Of a stretch of DNA of 64,000 nucleotides, positions 16,683 to 25,048 are shown in pieces (the stretch's first letter is position 1; each line of letters starts with the position of its first letter). The translations under genes were made by a program, and so were the position numbers. The DNA lies in the NCBI GenBank assembly GCA_963521065.1, contig CAUQTI010000002.1, forward strand, positions 203,199 through 267,198, given 5' to 3'. This DNA comes from IOR16 sp963521065. GTDB taxonomy: Bacteria; Bacillota; Clostridia; Peptostreptococcales; Anaerovoracaceae. Under the pieces are notes generated by a model that saw nothing but the letters and a program-made list of their open reading frames with translations, was not told where the DNA came from and made no database searches.

Positions 16683-16853
16683 AATAAATCCTTTCCGAAT
16701 TTTTGTGATTTCTATTTACATTCTAGCGCCGCAATCTTATGCTTTAGCGGACATGATAGATTTATCAACTATAAACTTTATTGTGGTCAAATTTGAATGA
16801 GAAAATTCTCCTATAAAAAATTATGCCCACCACCGAACGCATTTTCTCAACGA

Positions 16854-17393
16854 TTAATAGGATTGCTTCCAGTTAGAAAAGATCCCTTTCGATTCTTTCA
16901 GAAAATCATAAGAAAGTGTAATCGTATCCGCTGTTACAGCCTTGCTTTCTTCGAAAATAGGCCAAGGATTGCATCCGCCAGCTTCGACTTCAACACGATC
17001 CATAGGGAATTTATTCCCACAGTTTTGACAAATTAATACATCCCCCTGCTGCTTATAATAACCATTCCCAGAATCGTAACACACCTGACAGGTATTGAAT
17101 GCGGTTCGGATGCTTCCGTCAGATGCCTTTACCGCAACTACTTCTAAGCGAGTTCCGTCGATATCCATAGGATAAAATTTTGCAGTTTCGGATAATTCAT
17201 TAATTGGTATTACAATGTCTTGATCTGCCAGAACAACGGAAGGTGTATCCTCCGGTGCTTCTATTTCTTCGCTGTTTTTTCCGAATCCCCTGCCAAGCAA
17301 TCCAATCCCTGCAATCAATAAAACAGCAAGCAGAGATATCGCAACTACCGAAGTTTTCTTTTTCTTCGAACGTCCGTCTTTTTTTTGAACCAT
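16854..17393 (-). CDS. DUF2318 membrane-anchored metal-binding protein
   Basis: About 179 residues from the ATG at 17393 (preceded by AAGGA). A longer TTG/ATG start ten codons upstream, after GAAGG, is possible. A helix at about 18-37 (VVAISLLAVLLIAGIGLLGRG) anchors the protein. The outer domain has FNTCQVCYDSGNGYY and LICQNCGNKFPMDRV followed by GGCNPW, the CxxC pairs of DUF2318. Family members occur beside Fe, Cu or heme-handling membrane proteins and are proposed to bind a metal ion or cluster. Its place beside copA and an HMA-TauE-cupredoxin protein supports a copper role. Confidence 0.82.
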   Translation of the reverse strand: MVQKKDGRSKKKKTSVVAISLLAVLLIAGIGLLGRGFGKNSEEIEAPEDTPSVVLADQDIVIPINELSETAKFYPMDIDGTRLEVVAVKASDGSIRTAFNTCQVCYDSGNGYYKQQGDVLICQNCGNKFPMDRVEVEAGGCNPWPIFEESKAVTADTITLSYDFLKESKGIFSNWKQSY

Positions 17394-17445
17394 GAGTGTT
17401 TCCTTTCTTTTTCTTCTCATCAACGCCTTCTATAAATAACTAAAT

Positions 17446-17553
17446 TTAATCCTTTTCTTTTTTATCTTCCGGCTTATCTTTTATCAGAAAAGCTGCTGCT
17501 AAAATTCCGGCAAACGGTAAAATACAATGCCAGTGACTGATTAGAAATTCCAT
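17446..17553 (-). CDS. 35-residue membrane protein with an HWHC motif
   Basis: MEFLISHWHCILPFAGILAA, then AFLIKDKPEDKKEKD. GGAGG lies ten bases upstream of the ATG, and the frame sits alone in an otherwise empty stretch between two copper-linked genes. The first half is one hydrophobic helix with His8, His10 and Cys11 near one end; the second is a charged cytoplasmic tail. The cluster of His/Cys beside a helix suggests metal contact, perhaps as an accessory subunit of the neighbouring TauE-like transporter. I do not recognise the family. Confidence 0.6.
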   Translation of the reverse strand: MEFLISHWHCILPFAGILAAAFLIKDKPEDKKEKD

Positions 17554-17614
17554 CTATTTTCAACCTCCCTACGCAATCTTTTTAATAAGTTAGAGCGAAC
17601 CAAAGCATTGTGTT

Positions 17615-19462
17615 TTAATGACAGCTCGGTGCACCCCCGGCGGCTCCAAACGTTTCTGACGGCCAAATGAGAGGCCTAAAATCAGATACTTCCTTTTTAA
17701 TTTCTTCAATGTCAACTTCATTGATATCTTCTACTACCTTGATATACCCAAAGAGTGTGCTCTCCCCATTTGAAAAATCAAAGTCTCCAACCGGATACAG
17801 AAAAAGTGAATTTTCACCGCTAACTAACGATACTTTTGACGCATAGTCAGGAACAAGTAAATCCGTGCTGTTTGCTCCGGAAGTGCCATTTTCTACGATC
17901 CATTCGGTTTCAAGATCTGCCTGAACCACCATAACCGCAGGCTGAAATCCACGTTCTGTCATCTTCATCTTTATCGTCTGATATTCCCCTGTCTGCGAGG
18001 CGACCACAATTTCATCGGTTGGTATCACATAATCTGATACAGCTGCCTCCTCAGCCACTCCACCTGCAAGCTGCTCTTCTTCGTAAGAAGCATCTTCCTG
18101 TGAAACATCAGTTCCTGCTTCCACAACCTTAATTGCACTTCGAATCATCCCCATCCAACAGCTGAAAGGAAAGCGCCCCGTCTTGGAAGGCGTAAATTCA
18201 ATGATATTTTCTCCTTCTTTAAATTGGTGCTCAATGTTGTATTCAGGGATAAGCATCCGATTATTACAACCATTAATACTGCCCTGCGGTGCATCAATAA
18301 TCCATTTTACGGGCACCCCTTCTTGGACCGTAATCGCCGGATATTTCCCGGGCAACAAGGTACTGTTCACAATTTGGACGCCATCCTCTATTTTTACAGA
18401 GCTTTCGGCAGCAGCTGAATTTGCAATCAGCCCGTCGGTTAAAGGAAGTGCCCATCCAGTCAACCCCCAGCCTTGGGAAAACATTGACATACCCAGTACG
18501 ACGACGAGTACGGCACCCGCAGTCATAATCTTTTTAGAAAATTTCTTCCCTAATAAAGAGCTTGCCGCTCCAACCCCAAACATCAAGGGTACCGTTCCCA
18601 AACTAAAAAGAAGCATAGAAAAGGCACCTGCAATCGGACTCCCCGTGGATAACGCATAAATCTGCATTGACTGCAGAGGACCGCAAGGCATTAATCCATT
18701 CAACAACCCTACAAACAAAGGGCTTCTGCTTCCTGCTTTCCGCTTATCAATTTGTTTAGAAAAAAACACAGGCAGCCTAGGAGTAATCCTTCGAAGTATC
18801 GGAAAAATTCCAAGTGTATTGATTCCCATAATGACCATGAAAATGCCTGCAATTAATTTGAGCATTCCCTGCATGGTACTTGAAAACGTAACGACAGAGC
18901 CCAATCCTCCTACAATAAATCCTACAACTGTATAGGAGACTACACGGCCTAAATTATATAAAAAAGCGGGCCGAAAGGTAGAAAAAGCTTCCCTTCTTCC
19001 CTTTTGTATTTTATTTTGCGGGATACATTGTGATAAATTGATTCCCCCACACATGGCAACACAATGTACAGAAGTGAGTAACCCGATAAAGAACAGCATC
19101 CCGTATCCCATATCGACCTCAGCCAGCCGGCTTGGCACAAGGAGGTTCAAAATCCCAAACTGCTGTAGAAGAAGGTAAAAAGAAGCGATAATAATCAGCA
19201 GCCCAATCACTCTTTTGGTGCTTCCTGACTTTTCTTTACGTTCCTGCAATACTGTGTAATCAAGGTTTTGAATGATTGCCTTAATATCCTTCAGCTTTAT
19301 AATGTCCGTGTCATATACAATATCTGCTATGCCTTCACTATAGCTGACCCTCACGGATTTAATTCCCGCAGTATTCTTAAGCTTTTTCTCAATCCGGTTT
19401 TGACAGCTGATACACGTCATTCCTCCAATGCATAACTGCCTTTCTTTTACCGCGGCTTCCAT
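17615..19462 (-). CDS. HMA / TauE-UreH-like membrane / cupredoxin-like fusion, probable copper-handling protein
   Basis: 615 residues in three parts. Residues 1-72 are an HMA domain with CIGGMTCISCQNRIEKK. Residues of about 85-335 form the membrane core of the sulfite-exporter TauE/SafE (UreH-like) family, with the hallmark LTSVHCVAMCGGINLSQC and GLMPCGPLQ. The C-terminal 270 residues face outward and hold two cupredoxin-like segments: the first has GCNNRMLIPEYNIEH and FPFSCWMGMIRS, a Cys/His/Met set suited to copper, and the second has TERGFQPAVMVVQ. The protein ends in APSCH. Similar fusions are found in copper loci of Gram-positive bacteria. Direction of transport is not known. Confidence 0.82.
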   Translation of the reverse strand: MEAAVKERQLCIGGMTCISCQNRIEKKLKNTAGIKSVRVSYSEGIADIVYDTDIIKLKDIKAIIQNLDYTVLQERKEKSGSTKRVIGLLIIIASFYLLLQQFGILNLLVPSRLAEVDMGYGMLFFIGLLTSVHCVAMCGGINLSQCIPQNKIQKGRREAFSTFRPAFLYNLGRVVSYTVVGFIVGGLGSVVTFSSTMQGMLKLIAGIFMVIMGINTLGIFPILRRITPRLPVFFSKQIDKRKAGSRSPLFVGLLNGLMPCGPLQSMQIYALSTGSPIAGAFSMLLFSLGTVPLMFGVGAASSLLGKKFSKKIMTAGAVLVVVLGMSMFSQGWGLTGWALPLTDGLIANSAAAESSVKIEDGVQIVNSTLLPGKYPAITVQEGVPVKWIIDAPQGSINGCNNRMLIPEYNIEHQFKEGENIIEFTPSKTGRFPFSCWMGMIRSAIKVVEAGTDVSQEDASYEEEQLAGGVAEEAAVSDYVIPTDEIVVASQTGEYQTIKMKMTERGFQPAVMVVQADLETEWIVENGTSGANSTDLLVPDYASKVSLVSGENSLFLYPVGDFDFSNGESTLFGYIKVVEDINEVDIEEIKKEVSDFRPLIWPSETFGAAGGAPSCH

Positions 19463-19523
19463 TTACACGCCCTCCTGACTATTCTTATTCACGACCTATT
19501 CCTTAATAATTAAATGCTCTCAA

Positions 19524-19661
19524 TTAGTGTTTACGGTTTTCCTGACGGCTGTTCAAGCCACAGCAGCTTGGAGTTCCGTTTCCAAAAATCTCCTGATTTG
19601 ACTTCTCCAGTCTCTTTAAATAATTATTAAATGCTTTTTTAAAACGGTTCCAAATTTTCAT
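19524..19661 (-). CDS. 45-residue LDCC-motif-like small metal-binding protein
   Basis: MKIWNRFKKAFNNYLKRLEK, then SNQEIFGNGTPSCCGLNSRQENRKH. GGAGG precedes the ATG by seven bases. The amphipathic helix followed by FGNG and a Cys-Cys pair matches the short 'LDCC motif' proteins found beside transition-metal ATPases and reductases in Clostridia; here the motif reads PSCCGLN. It heads the cluster that leads into the HMA-TauE gene, so it is probably a small copper or metal buffer. Confidence 0.7.
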   Translation of the reverse strand: MKIWNRFKKAFNNYLKRLEKSNQEIFGNGTPSCCGLNSRQENRKH

Positions 19662-19773
19662 AGTCACGCCTCCTGATATTTTTTATTTTATGCGGTCATT
19701 CTAAAGAGCAAATTTGTAAAAATTATGTGTTTGCACTATTTTTACAGGAAGTATTATGAAATATTTTGCAAAC

Positions 19774-19809
19774 AAAAAGACACTGTTCGGAAAAACCGCA
19801 AACAGTGCC
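19774..19809 (-). terminator. Terminator after the EFR1-type gene
   Basis: CACTGTTCGG (19781-19790) pairs with CCG and AACAGTG (to 19807). On the minus strand the stem is followed by TCTTTTTG. It lies 30 bases beyond the ferredoxin gene's stop. Confidence 0.75.
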
Positions 19810-19838
19810 GCAAAAAATGTGATCTGAAATAATAATTT

Positions 19839-20603
19839 TTATAGGTTGGGATTGTAATATCTTCCTTTATTTTTCGTTTTCTTACCATATTCAATCGCTT
19901 GAACCGGGCAACGATGGATGCAGGCAAGACATTTTGTACAGCGATCTCCCCACTTAGGTTTTCCTTCTAGCAATATAATATTTTGGATTGGGCAAATTCG
20001 CTCACAAAGGCTGCAGGAGATACAATTATTTTCCGTATGGAACTTCTTTGAACCTAAAGCAAACTTATTAAATAAGGGGCTGATTACATACGTATTGAGA
20101 AACGATTTACTTCCTTCATAGCATTCAAATACCCCTTCTTTCTTTTTCTCAATTACTTCATTGATATGTTGCACGACTTGTTGTGCATCCTCTAATTTTA
20201 TCCGCTCTTCTTCTTTTGAATCTACATCATACAAAATGATATAGTTGTTAGGCATGAAAACAGAAAATCCACTGTCAAGTTTGAGATTTCTTTTTTCTAA
20301 CGCCTTCCCTAGCAGCTTCATCGTATATCCGGCAGTATCTCCACAGGTACCGACCGCAAAAGTATATGGATTGCTATCCTGCTTTATTTCAAGTTTTTCG
20401 ATGAAATCCATTACGATTTTCGGTGGTGCCCAGGCATAGATTGGAAATACAAACCCTAGCTTTTCGCCTGGTTTTAGAGAAAATGAAAAAGATGCAGCTG
20501 CGTTCATCTGCTCCGCGATCGATACTACTTGTTCTCCTTGAAATTCAGCCAAATTTTTTGCGACCCACAGGCTATTTCCTGTGCCTGAAAAGTAAAATAT
20601 CAT
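19839..20603 (-). CDS. EFR1-type flavodoxin / 2x[4Fe-4S] ferredoxin fusion
   Basis: 254 residues. The N-terminus MIFYFSGTGNSLWVAKNLAE is a flavodoxin FMN loop. The flavodoxin part runs to about 150, and the C-terminus has two ferredoxin motifs, CISCSLCERICP and CTKCLACIHRCP, near 193 and 220. The protein family (EFR1 family ferrodoxin) is common in anaerobes and shuttles electrons in unknown pathways. It is a single-gene transcript with its own terminator, between the copper block and ywbE. Confidence 0.88.
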   Translation of the reverse strand: MIFYFSGTGNSLWVAKNLAEFQGEQVVSIAEQMNAAASFSFSLKPGEKLGFVFPIYAWAPPKIVMDFIEKLEIKQDSNPYTFAVGTCGDTAGYTMKLLGKALEKRNLKLDSGFSVFMPNNYIILYDVDSKEEERIKLEDAQQVVQHINEVIEKKKEGVFECYEGSKSFLNTYVISPLFNKFALGSKKFHTENNCISCSLCERICPIQNIILLEGKPKWGDRCTKCLACIHRCPVQAIEYGKKTKNKGRYYNPNL

Positions 20604-20761
20604 AAACTGTCCCTTTCTCTTTCAAGTTTTTATGTTATTATAATTATAGTTACCGAGCACAGCTTTTCAAGTAGATACAGGAAAAAGAAAATGATTCCTG
20701 CTTTTACTACTTTAAAAGAGTTGGGTGGAAAGCATCCAAACTATAAAAAAGGAGTCAATCA

Positions 20762-20953
20762 ATGAACGGACAAAATCGCAAAGATATTGCGATCGGCACT
20801 CGAGTAAATATCGTTTTGAAAGTCGATCAACGCACCGGCAGGCTTACGGAAGGTATCGTGGCAAAACTGCTGACAAAAAGCAGTTTTCATCCTCATGGAA
20901 TCAAGGTTATGCTGGAAGACGGCCAAGTCGGCCGGGTCCAAGAAATTTTATAA
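20762..20953 (+). CDS. ywbE: YwbE-family protein (DUF2196)
   Basis: 63 residues reading MNGQNRKDIAIGTRVNIVLK, VDQRTGRLTEGIVAKLLT and then HPHGIKVMLEDGQVGRVQEIL, the full length and pattern of the YwbE family (an SH3-like small protein with conserved GxxVxIVxKxDQRTGxLTxGxV). Ribosome site AAGGAG is nine bases upstream. The function is unknown; the fold suggests nucleic-acid binding. It has its own terminator. Confidence 0.92.
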   Translation: MNGQNRKDIAIGTRVNIVLKVDQRTGRLTEGIVAKLLTKSSFHPHGIKVMLEDGQVGRVQEIL

Positions 20954-20959
20954 TCCGTA

Positions 20960-21012
20960 AAACGGGCAATTCGGGAAGGAAACGGCTTCCCCCAATGTCC
21001 GTTTCTTTTTCT
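20960..21012 (+). terminator. Terminator after ywbE
   Basis: An extended imperfect hairpin with core GGGAAG/CTTCCC around GAAACGG and outer arms AACGG/CCGTT, followed by TTTCTTTTTC. Confidence 0.7.
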
Positions 21013-21101
21013 TTCTTTTAGGCGCTTTTTTCTTAAAGCATAAAGCAAACTAATTCTCTCTAAAATAATCACTCTTTCTTTTTTTTACTATATTTCTTTT
21101 T

Positions 21102-21115
21102 GTAACGCACGTTAC
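21102..21115 (+). promoter_or_regulatory. Probable Crp/Fnr (HcpR-like) operator before the solute-binding/GTPase/ABC operon
   Basis: Palindrome GTAACG-CA-CGTTAC. The 19 bases from here agree with those before hcp (24951-24969) at 16 positions, including the flanking GGATT. The site is 110 bases upstream of the first start codon. The Crp/Fnr gene three genes downstream is the obvious candidate to bind it. Confidence 0.68.
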
Positions 21116-21225
21116 GGATTCATTTTTGAATTTGGGATACACTGATTACAGTAAAGAGGATTATCATTACAAAACCAAGAGTTAGTAATATCAAACTTAT
21201 ACATGGATACAAGGAGGTACTCTAT

Positions 21226-22464
21226 ATGAATCCCTATTTCTCCCTTTCGGATAAAATTTATGACCTGACTGAAACATACCCCGAGCTTATTGATCTGCTC
21301 GCTGCAAATGGATTTGAAAATCTGCGCAACGAGACGATGCGCAAAACCATAGGTCGGACAATCTCGATTGAAACGGCCCTAAACAGTAAAAATCTTGACC
21401 CGCAGCTCTTTGAACAAAAGATGCTGGATGCCATTGCGCAAAAAAAAGAGCCGCTTGCTACAGGACTTATCGACACCATGCAGAAAAGTACGAAAGGTGA
21501 TTTGCTGCTCGCAGGTGTTCTTCCCTGCCCAATTCGAGTGCAGCTCCTGGAAAAGCTAGACAGCTGGCTTACAGAACAGAATACCAAGATTCACTATGAA
21601 CTGCAAGCAGCCAGCATGGGACTCGACTGGCTCCGAGAAGAAATGATGCAAAGTGCAGATGAAACTGGACTGGCAGATGTGTACCTTTCCGCGGGATTCA
21701 GCCTCTTCTTCGACCAAGCGGTCATGGGAACCCATTTGGAAAAAAAAGTTTTTGCAGACTTGACGGGAGCAGAACGGTTCAATCCAGTCTTCGACAATAA
21801 GAGCATTAATTTAAAAGACCCAAAAAAGCAATATACCATTATCGGCGTAGTTCCCGCGATTTTTATGGTGAATACGGAACTTTTAGGGGAACGTCCATTC
21901 CCACAAAGCTGGGAAGATTTACTGACCCCAGAATTTGAAAATACCGTCGCCCTGCCGATGAAGGATTTGGATTTATTTAATGCTGTTTTGCTGGGCATCT
22001 ACCAAAAATACGGCGAAGAAGGCGTCGCAAAACTAGGTAAATGCCTGTTAAGCAGTATGCACCCCGCACAAATGGTCAAGGAGGGTGCGAAAAAACAGCA
22101 AAACAACGGTCCCATAGTAACCGTTATGCCCTATTTCTTTACATGGATGGCGAAAGAAGGCGGTGCACTGAAACCCGTGTGGCCGAAAGACGGTGCCATT
22201 ATCAGCCCGATTTTCCTGTTAACGAAAGCAGCTTCCAAAGAAAAATCACAGCCGCTTGTAGATTTCCTGTTTTCTAAAGAAATGGGAAATGTTCTGTCTG
22301 CAAACGGAAAATTCCCATCCACTCATCCTGAGGTGGACAATGGACTGTCCCCGGAGCAAACCTTTCTATGGCCAGGCTGGGATTTTATCTACAGCCACAA
22401 CATCGGTAATCTATTAAAGGAGACAGAACGCATATTTTTTGATACGGCAGGTGATAAATTATGA
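21226..22464 (+). CDS. DUF1858 / solute-binding-like protein without signal peptide
   Basis: 412 residues. The first 60 (SLSDKIYDLTETYPELIDLLAANGFENL) match DUF1858, a helical domain also found at the end of the nearby Hcp. Residues of about 90-400 resemble class II periplasmic binding proteins of the iron/thiosulfate type (LLLAGVLPCPIRVQL, MVNTELLGERPFPQSWEDLL, PVWPKDGAIISPIFLL). There is no signal peptide or lipobox, so it should be cytoplasmic, unlike transporter SBPs. It is the first gene of a tight operon with a GTPase and an ABC ATPase (4-base overlaps). A role in handing a metal, cluster or ligand to Hcp, or in sensing, is inference. Confidence 0.8.
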   Translation: MNPYFSLSDKIYDLTETYPELIDLLAANGFENLRNETMRKTIGRTISIETALNSKNLDPQLFEQKMLDAIAQKKEPLATGLIDTMQKSTKGDLLLAGVLPCPIRVQLLEKLDSWLTEQNTKIHYELQAASMGLDWLREEMMQSADETGLADVYLSAGFSLFFDQAVMGTHLEKKVFADLTGAERFNPVFDNKSINLKDPKKQYTIIGVVPAIFMVNTELLGERPFPQSWEDLLTPEFENTVALPMKDLDLFNAVLLGIYQKYGEEGVAKLGKCLLSSMHPAQMVKEGAKKQQNNGPIVTVMPYFFTWMAKEGGALKPVWPKDGAIISPIFLLTKAASKEKSQPLVDFLFSKEMGNVLSANGKFPSTHPEVDNGLSPEQTFLWPGWDFIYSHNIGNLLKETERIFFDTAGDKL

Positions 22465-23162
22465 ATCTTGTTATTTTTTCAGGTCCTCCTTCTTCGGGTA
22501 AGACCTCAGTAATTTTGAAAACCATTGATGCATTTCAAAAACGCGAACTCGCCGTTGGCGTCGTAAAATTTGACTGCCTTTATACGGATGATGACCTATT
22601 GTATGAAAAAGCAGGTATCCCTGTAAAAAAAGGACTTTCCGGCGCGCTCTGCCCCGATCACTTTTTCGCTTCTAATATTGAAGATGTAGTGGCATGGGGC
22701 AACCGCGAAAACCTTGATCTTCTGATTACTGAATCAGCAGGCCTCTGCAATCGCTGCTCCCCCTATCTTGCCGGAGTAAAGGGAATCTGTGTCATCGATA
22801 ACCTATCTGGCATTAACACGCCGAAAAAAATCGGCCCTATGCTCAAATCCGCCGATATCGTTGTCATCACGAAAGGTGATATTGTCTCCCAGGCAGAACG
22901 TGAGGTTTTTTCTTCGCGTGTAAGTACGGTCAATCCTAAAGCAATGGTACTGCATGTCAACGGATTGAGCGGACAAGGTGCCTATGAGCTGAGCACCCTG
23001 CTGTACGATGAAACACAAAATTTAGAATCGGTACAAGGAATGAAACTACGCTTTCCTATGCCTTCTGCCATGTGTTCGTACTGTCTGGGAGAAACCCGCA
23101 TCGGTGAAAGCTACCAATTGGGCAACACCAAGAAAATGGTATGGGAGGAGGATGCAACATGA
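22461..23162 (+). CDS. P-loop GTPase of the HypB/CobW (G3E-like) type
   Basis: 233 residues. The P-loop is SGPPSSGKTSV (7-17), followed by VVKFDCLYTDDD and LITESAGLCNRCSPYL; VVITKGD is a nucleotide-specificity loop close to NKxD. Cysteine pairs lie at CNRC and, near the C-terminus, MCSYCLGE, which could bind a metal. G3E GTPases insert metal into enzymes or carry it to them. The gene overlaps its upstream neighbour by four bases (ATGA) and the next by four bases. It fits a maturation or metal-delivery role for the operon. Confidence 0.82.
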   Translation: MNLVIFSGPPSSGKTSVILKTIDAFQKRELAVGVVKFDCLYTDDDLLYEKAGIPVKKGLSGALCPDHFFASNIEDVVAWGNRENLDLLITESAGLCNRCSPYLAGVKGICVIDNLSGINTPKKIGPMLKSADIVVITKGDIVSQAEREVFSSRVSTVNPKAMVLHVNGLSGQGAYELSTLLYDETQNLESVQGMKLRFPMPSAMCSYCLGETRIGESYQLGNTKKMVWEEDAT

Positions 23163-24166
23163 AAGATCAAACAATCAAAAAACTGTTAAAAGAATATCCC
23201 TTTGTGGCAGACTTTTTTCAGCAAAACCGCCTGGACATTTATGGGCACGAAGATTTGACATTTACAGATTTTTTATCCAGGTTAAGCGAAGAATATCTGG
23301 AGGATCAAGCCATCGATGTTAAAACTCTGCCGGAGGAATTGGAAAGTTATATTTCGCAAATGCTCCTGTTTTTAGGAATCGAAGAAAAAAGCACCGTACA
23401 ATCTTTGACCATTCTGCCCGGTCAAAACAAAAACGGGCAGGCAGAAACCTTTGAGCGGCTCGACATCCTTTCCTCACAAATCGTATCCATCGTCGGCCCC
23501 ACCGGCTCCGGCAAAAGCCGCCTGCTGGCAGATATCGAATGGGCAGCACAGGGAGACACCCCTACCGGACGCAGCATCCTCATCAACGGCAGCGTACCTG
23601 ATCCAAAATGGCGCTATTCTCCAAACAATAAACTGGTCGCCCAGCTTTCTCAAAACATGAATTTCGTAATGGACATCAGTGCAGGCGAATTCGTAAAGCT
23701 CCATGCGGAAAGCCGTATGGTGCAGAATTCCGGTGAAATCGCTTCCAAAATTTTAGAATCTGCCAACCGTTTGGCGGGAGAACCTTTTGCCGCCGATACC
23801 CCGGTGACCAGTCTCAGTGGCGGACAGTCTCGTGCTTTGATGATTGCAGATACCGCTATCCTAAGCGCTTCCCCCATCGTGCTAATCGATGAAATTGAGA
23901 ATGCAGGGATCGACCGTCGCAAAGCACTTGAGCTATTGGTTTCACAGGATAAAATTGTATTAATGGCAACGCATGACCCTCTGCTTGCTTTAATGGCTGA
24001 CTGGCGCATTGTAATTCAAAACGGCGGAATTCACTCTGTTTTACAAACCTCCTCCGAAGAGAGACAGCTTTTAGTGGAGCTAGGAAACATCGATGCAATC
24101 ATGCAAAATGCCCGGCAGATGCTGCGCAGCGGGAGCAGCTTACAACGGGAATCACTCTTTCCATAG
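23159..24166 (+). CDS. ABC-type ATPase with N-terminal helical domain, no permease partner
   Basis: 335 residues from the ATG at 23159, chosen because GGGAGGAGG lies upstream. The first 70 residues (KEYPFVADFFQQNRLDIYGH, TFTDFLSRLSEEYL) look like a DUF1858/ScdA-N-type helical domain. The ATPase has Walker A GPTGSGKS (113-120), the signature SLSGGQSRAL, Walker B VLIDEIEN and the H-loop ATHDP. No transmembrane protein is encoded in the operon, so a transporter role is unlikely or depends on genes elsewhere. With the SBP-like protein and GTPase it forms a fully soluble set. Confidence 0.82.
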   Translation: MKDQTIKKLLKEYPFVADFFQQNRLDIYGHEDLTFTDFLSRLSEEYLEDQAIDVKTLPEELESYISQMLLFLGIEEKSTVQSLTILPGQNKNGQAETFERLDILSSQIVSIVGPTGSGKSRLLADIEWAAQGDTPTGRSILINGSVPDPKWRYSPNNKLVAQLSQNMNFVMDISAGEFVKLHAESRMVQNSGEIASKILESANRLAGEPFAADTPVTSLSGGQSRALMIADTAILSASPIVLIDEIENAGIDRRKALELLVSQDKIVLMATHDPLLALMADWRIVIQNGGIHSVLQTSSEERQLLVELGNIDAIMQNARQMLRSGSSLQRESLFP

Positions 24167-24265
24167 GCGTTGAATTTTCCTTGTTGCTTTCTCGCATTCT
24201 ATGATAGAATCAAAAGAAACACAGATGGCAATACCGATAGTAGCAGACGAAGAAAGAAGGTAACT

Positions 24266-24940
24266 ATGATTCATAAGCTAAAATACAGCCCGCTTTTTTC
24301 GGGGATGACCGAAGAAGAAATCTCCGATTGCCTGCAATGCAGTGATGCAAAAATTCTTTCTTACGAAAAGGATGAGATGGTTTTTTATCAGAAAGATGTA
24401 CCAACTCACCTGCTCGTATTAATCGAGGGGTCTGTTGCTATATGTAACGACACAGCTTCCGGAAAGCGAAGCATCGTAGCCGCCTTTGATCAGAGCGGAG
24501 AGCTGTTTGGCGAGGTATTTGTTTTTCTAAAGCGCAAGGAATATGACCATTATGCCCAAGCCATCTCCTCCTCTCATGTTTTACAGATTCCAAAAGAATT
24601 TCTTTTTCAGACCTGCGGAGAAATGTGCGGACATCATGCAAAGCTGATTTCCAATATGCTTACAATTCTTGCACAAAAGGCCTATTTTCTCAATCAGAAA
24701 GTGCAAATTCTTTCTTGCGCCACTCTGCGGCAAAAAATAACTAAGGTTTTGTTAAGAAACAGCGATCCTGATGGTAAAGTAAATCTTTCTATGAATCGGG
24801 AAGAGCTCGCAGATTTTTTAAATACCGCGCGCCCCTCCCTCTCCAGAGAGCTGATGAACATGCAGGAGGATGGATTAATCCAAATAAAAAAACGAGCGAT
24901 TTACATTATCGATTATGAGGAATTGCAAAATATTTTATAA
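24266..24940 (+). CDS. Crp/Fnr-family transcriptional regulator (HcpR-like)
   Basis: 224 residues from ATG 24266 (GAAGG ribosome site); longer in-frame starts upstream are unlikely. The cyclic-nucleotide-like beta-barrel includes FYQKDVPTHLLVLIEGSVAI and LFGEVFVF. The C-terminal helix-turn-helix reads MNREELADFLNTARPSLSRELMNMQEDGLI. No four-cysteine FNR cluster motif is at the N-terminus, so it may sense NO via heme as in HcpR proteins. It sits between the soluble ABC operon and hcp, each of which is preceded by the same palindrome. Confidence 0.88.
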   Translation: MIHKLKYSPLFSGMTEEEISDCLQCSDAKILSYEKDEMVFYQKDVPTHLLVLIEGSVAICNDTASGKRSIVAAFDQSGELFGEVFVFLKRKEYDHYAQAISSSHVLQIPKEFLFQTCGEMCGHHAKLISNMLTILAQKAYFLNQKVQILSCATLRQKITKVLLRNSDPDGKVNLSMNREELADFLNTARPSLSRELMNMQEDGLIQIKKRAIYIIDYEELQNIL

Positions 24941-24947
24941 TTTTTAA

Positions 24948-24969
24948 ATCCGTAACGAAGGTTACGGAT
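24948..24969 (+). promoter_or_regulatory. Palindrome before hcp: Crp/Fnr operator and possible terminator
   Basis: Nine-base arms ATCCGTAAC and GTTACGGAT around GAAG. It shares GTAACG and GTTACGGATT with the site at 21102. It also precedes a T-rich run just after the regulator gene stop, so it may terminate that transcript as well. The distance to the hcp ATG is 80 bases. Confidence 0.66.
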
Positions 24970-25048
24970 TTTTCTTTTCTCTACTGCTAAGATGAAGTCA
25001 CAAGATAAATGCAACAACTAAAATGATGAAATCAAAGGAGAATGAATT

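Noticed and set aside
21226..24166. A classical ABC importer for iron or thiosulfate
   Set aside because: No permease gene and no signal peptide on the binding protein.
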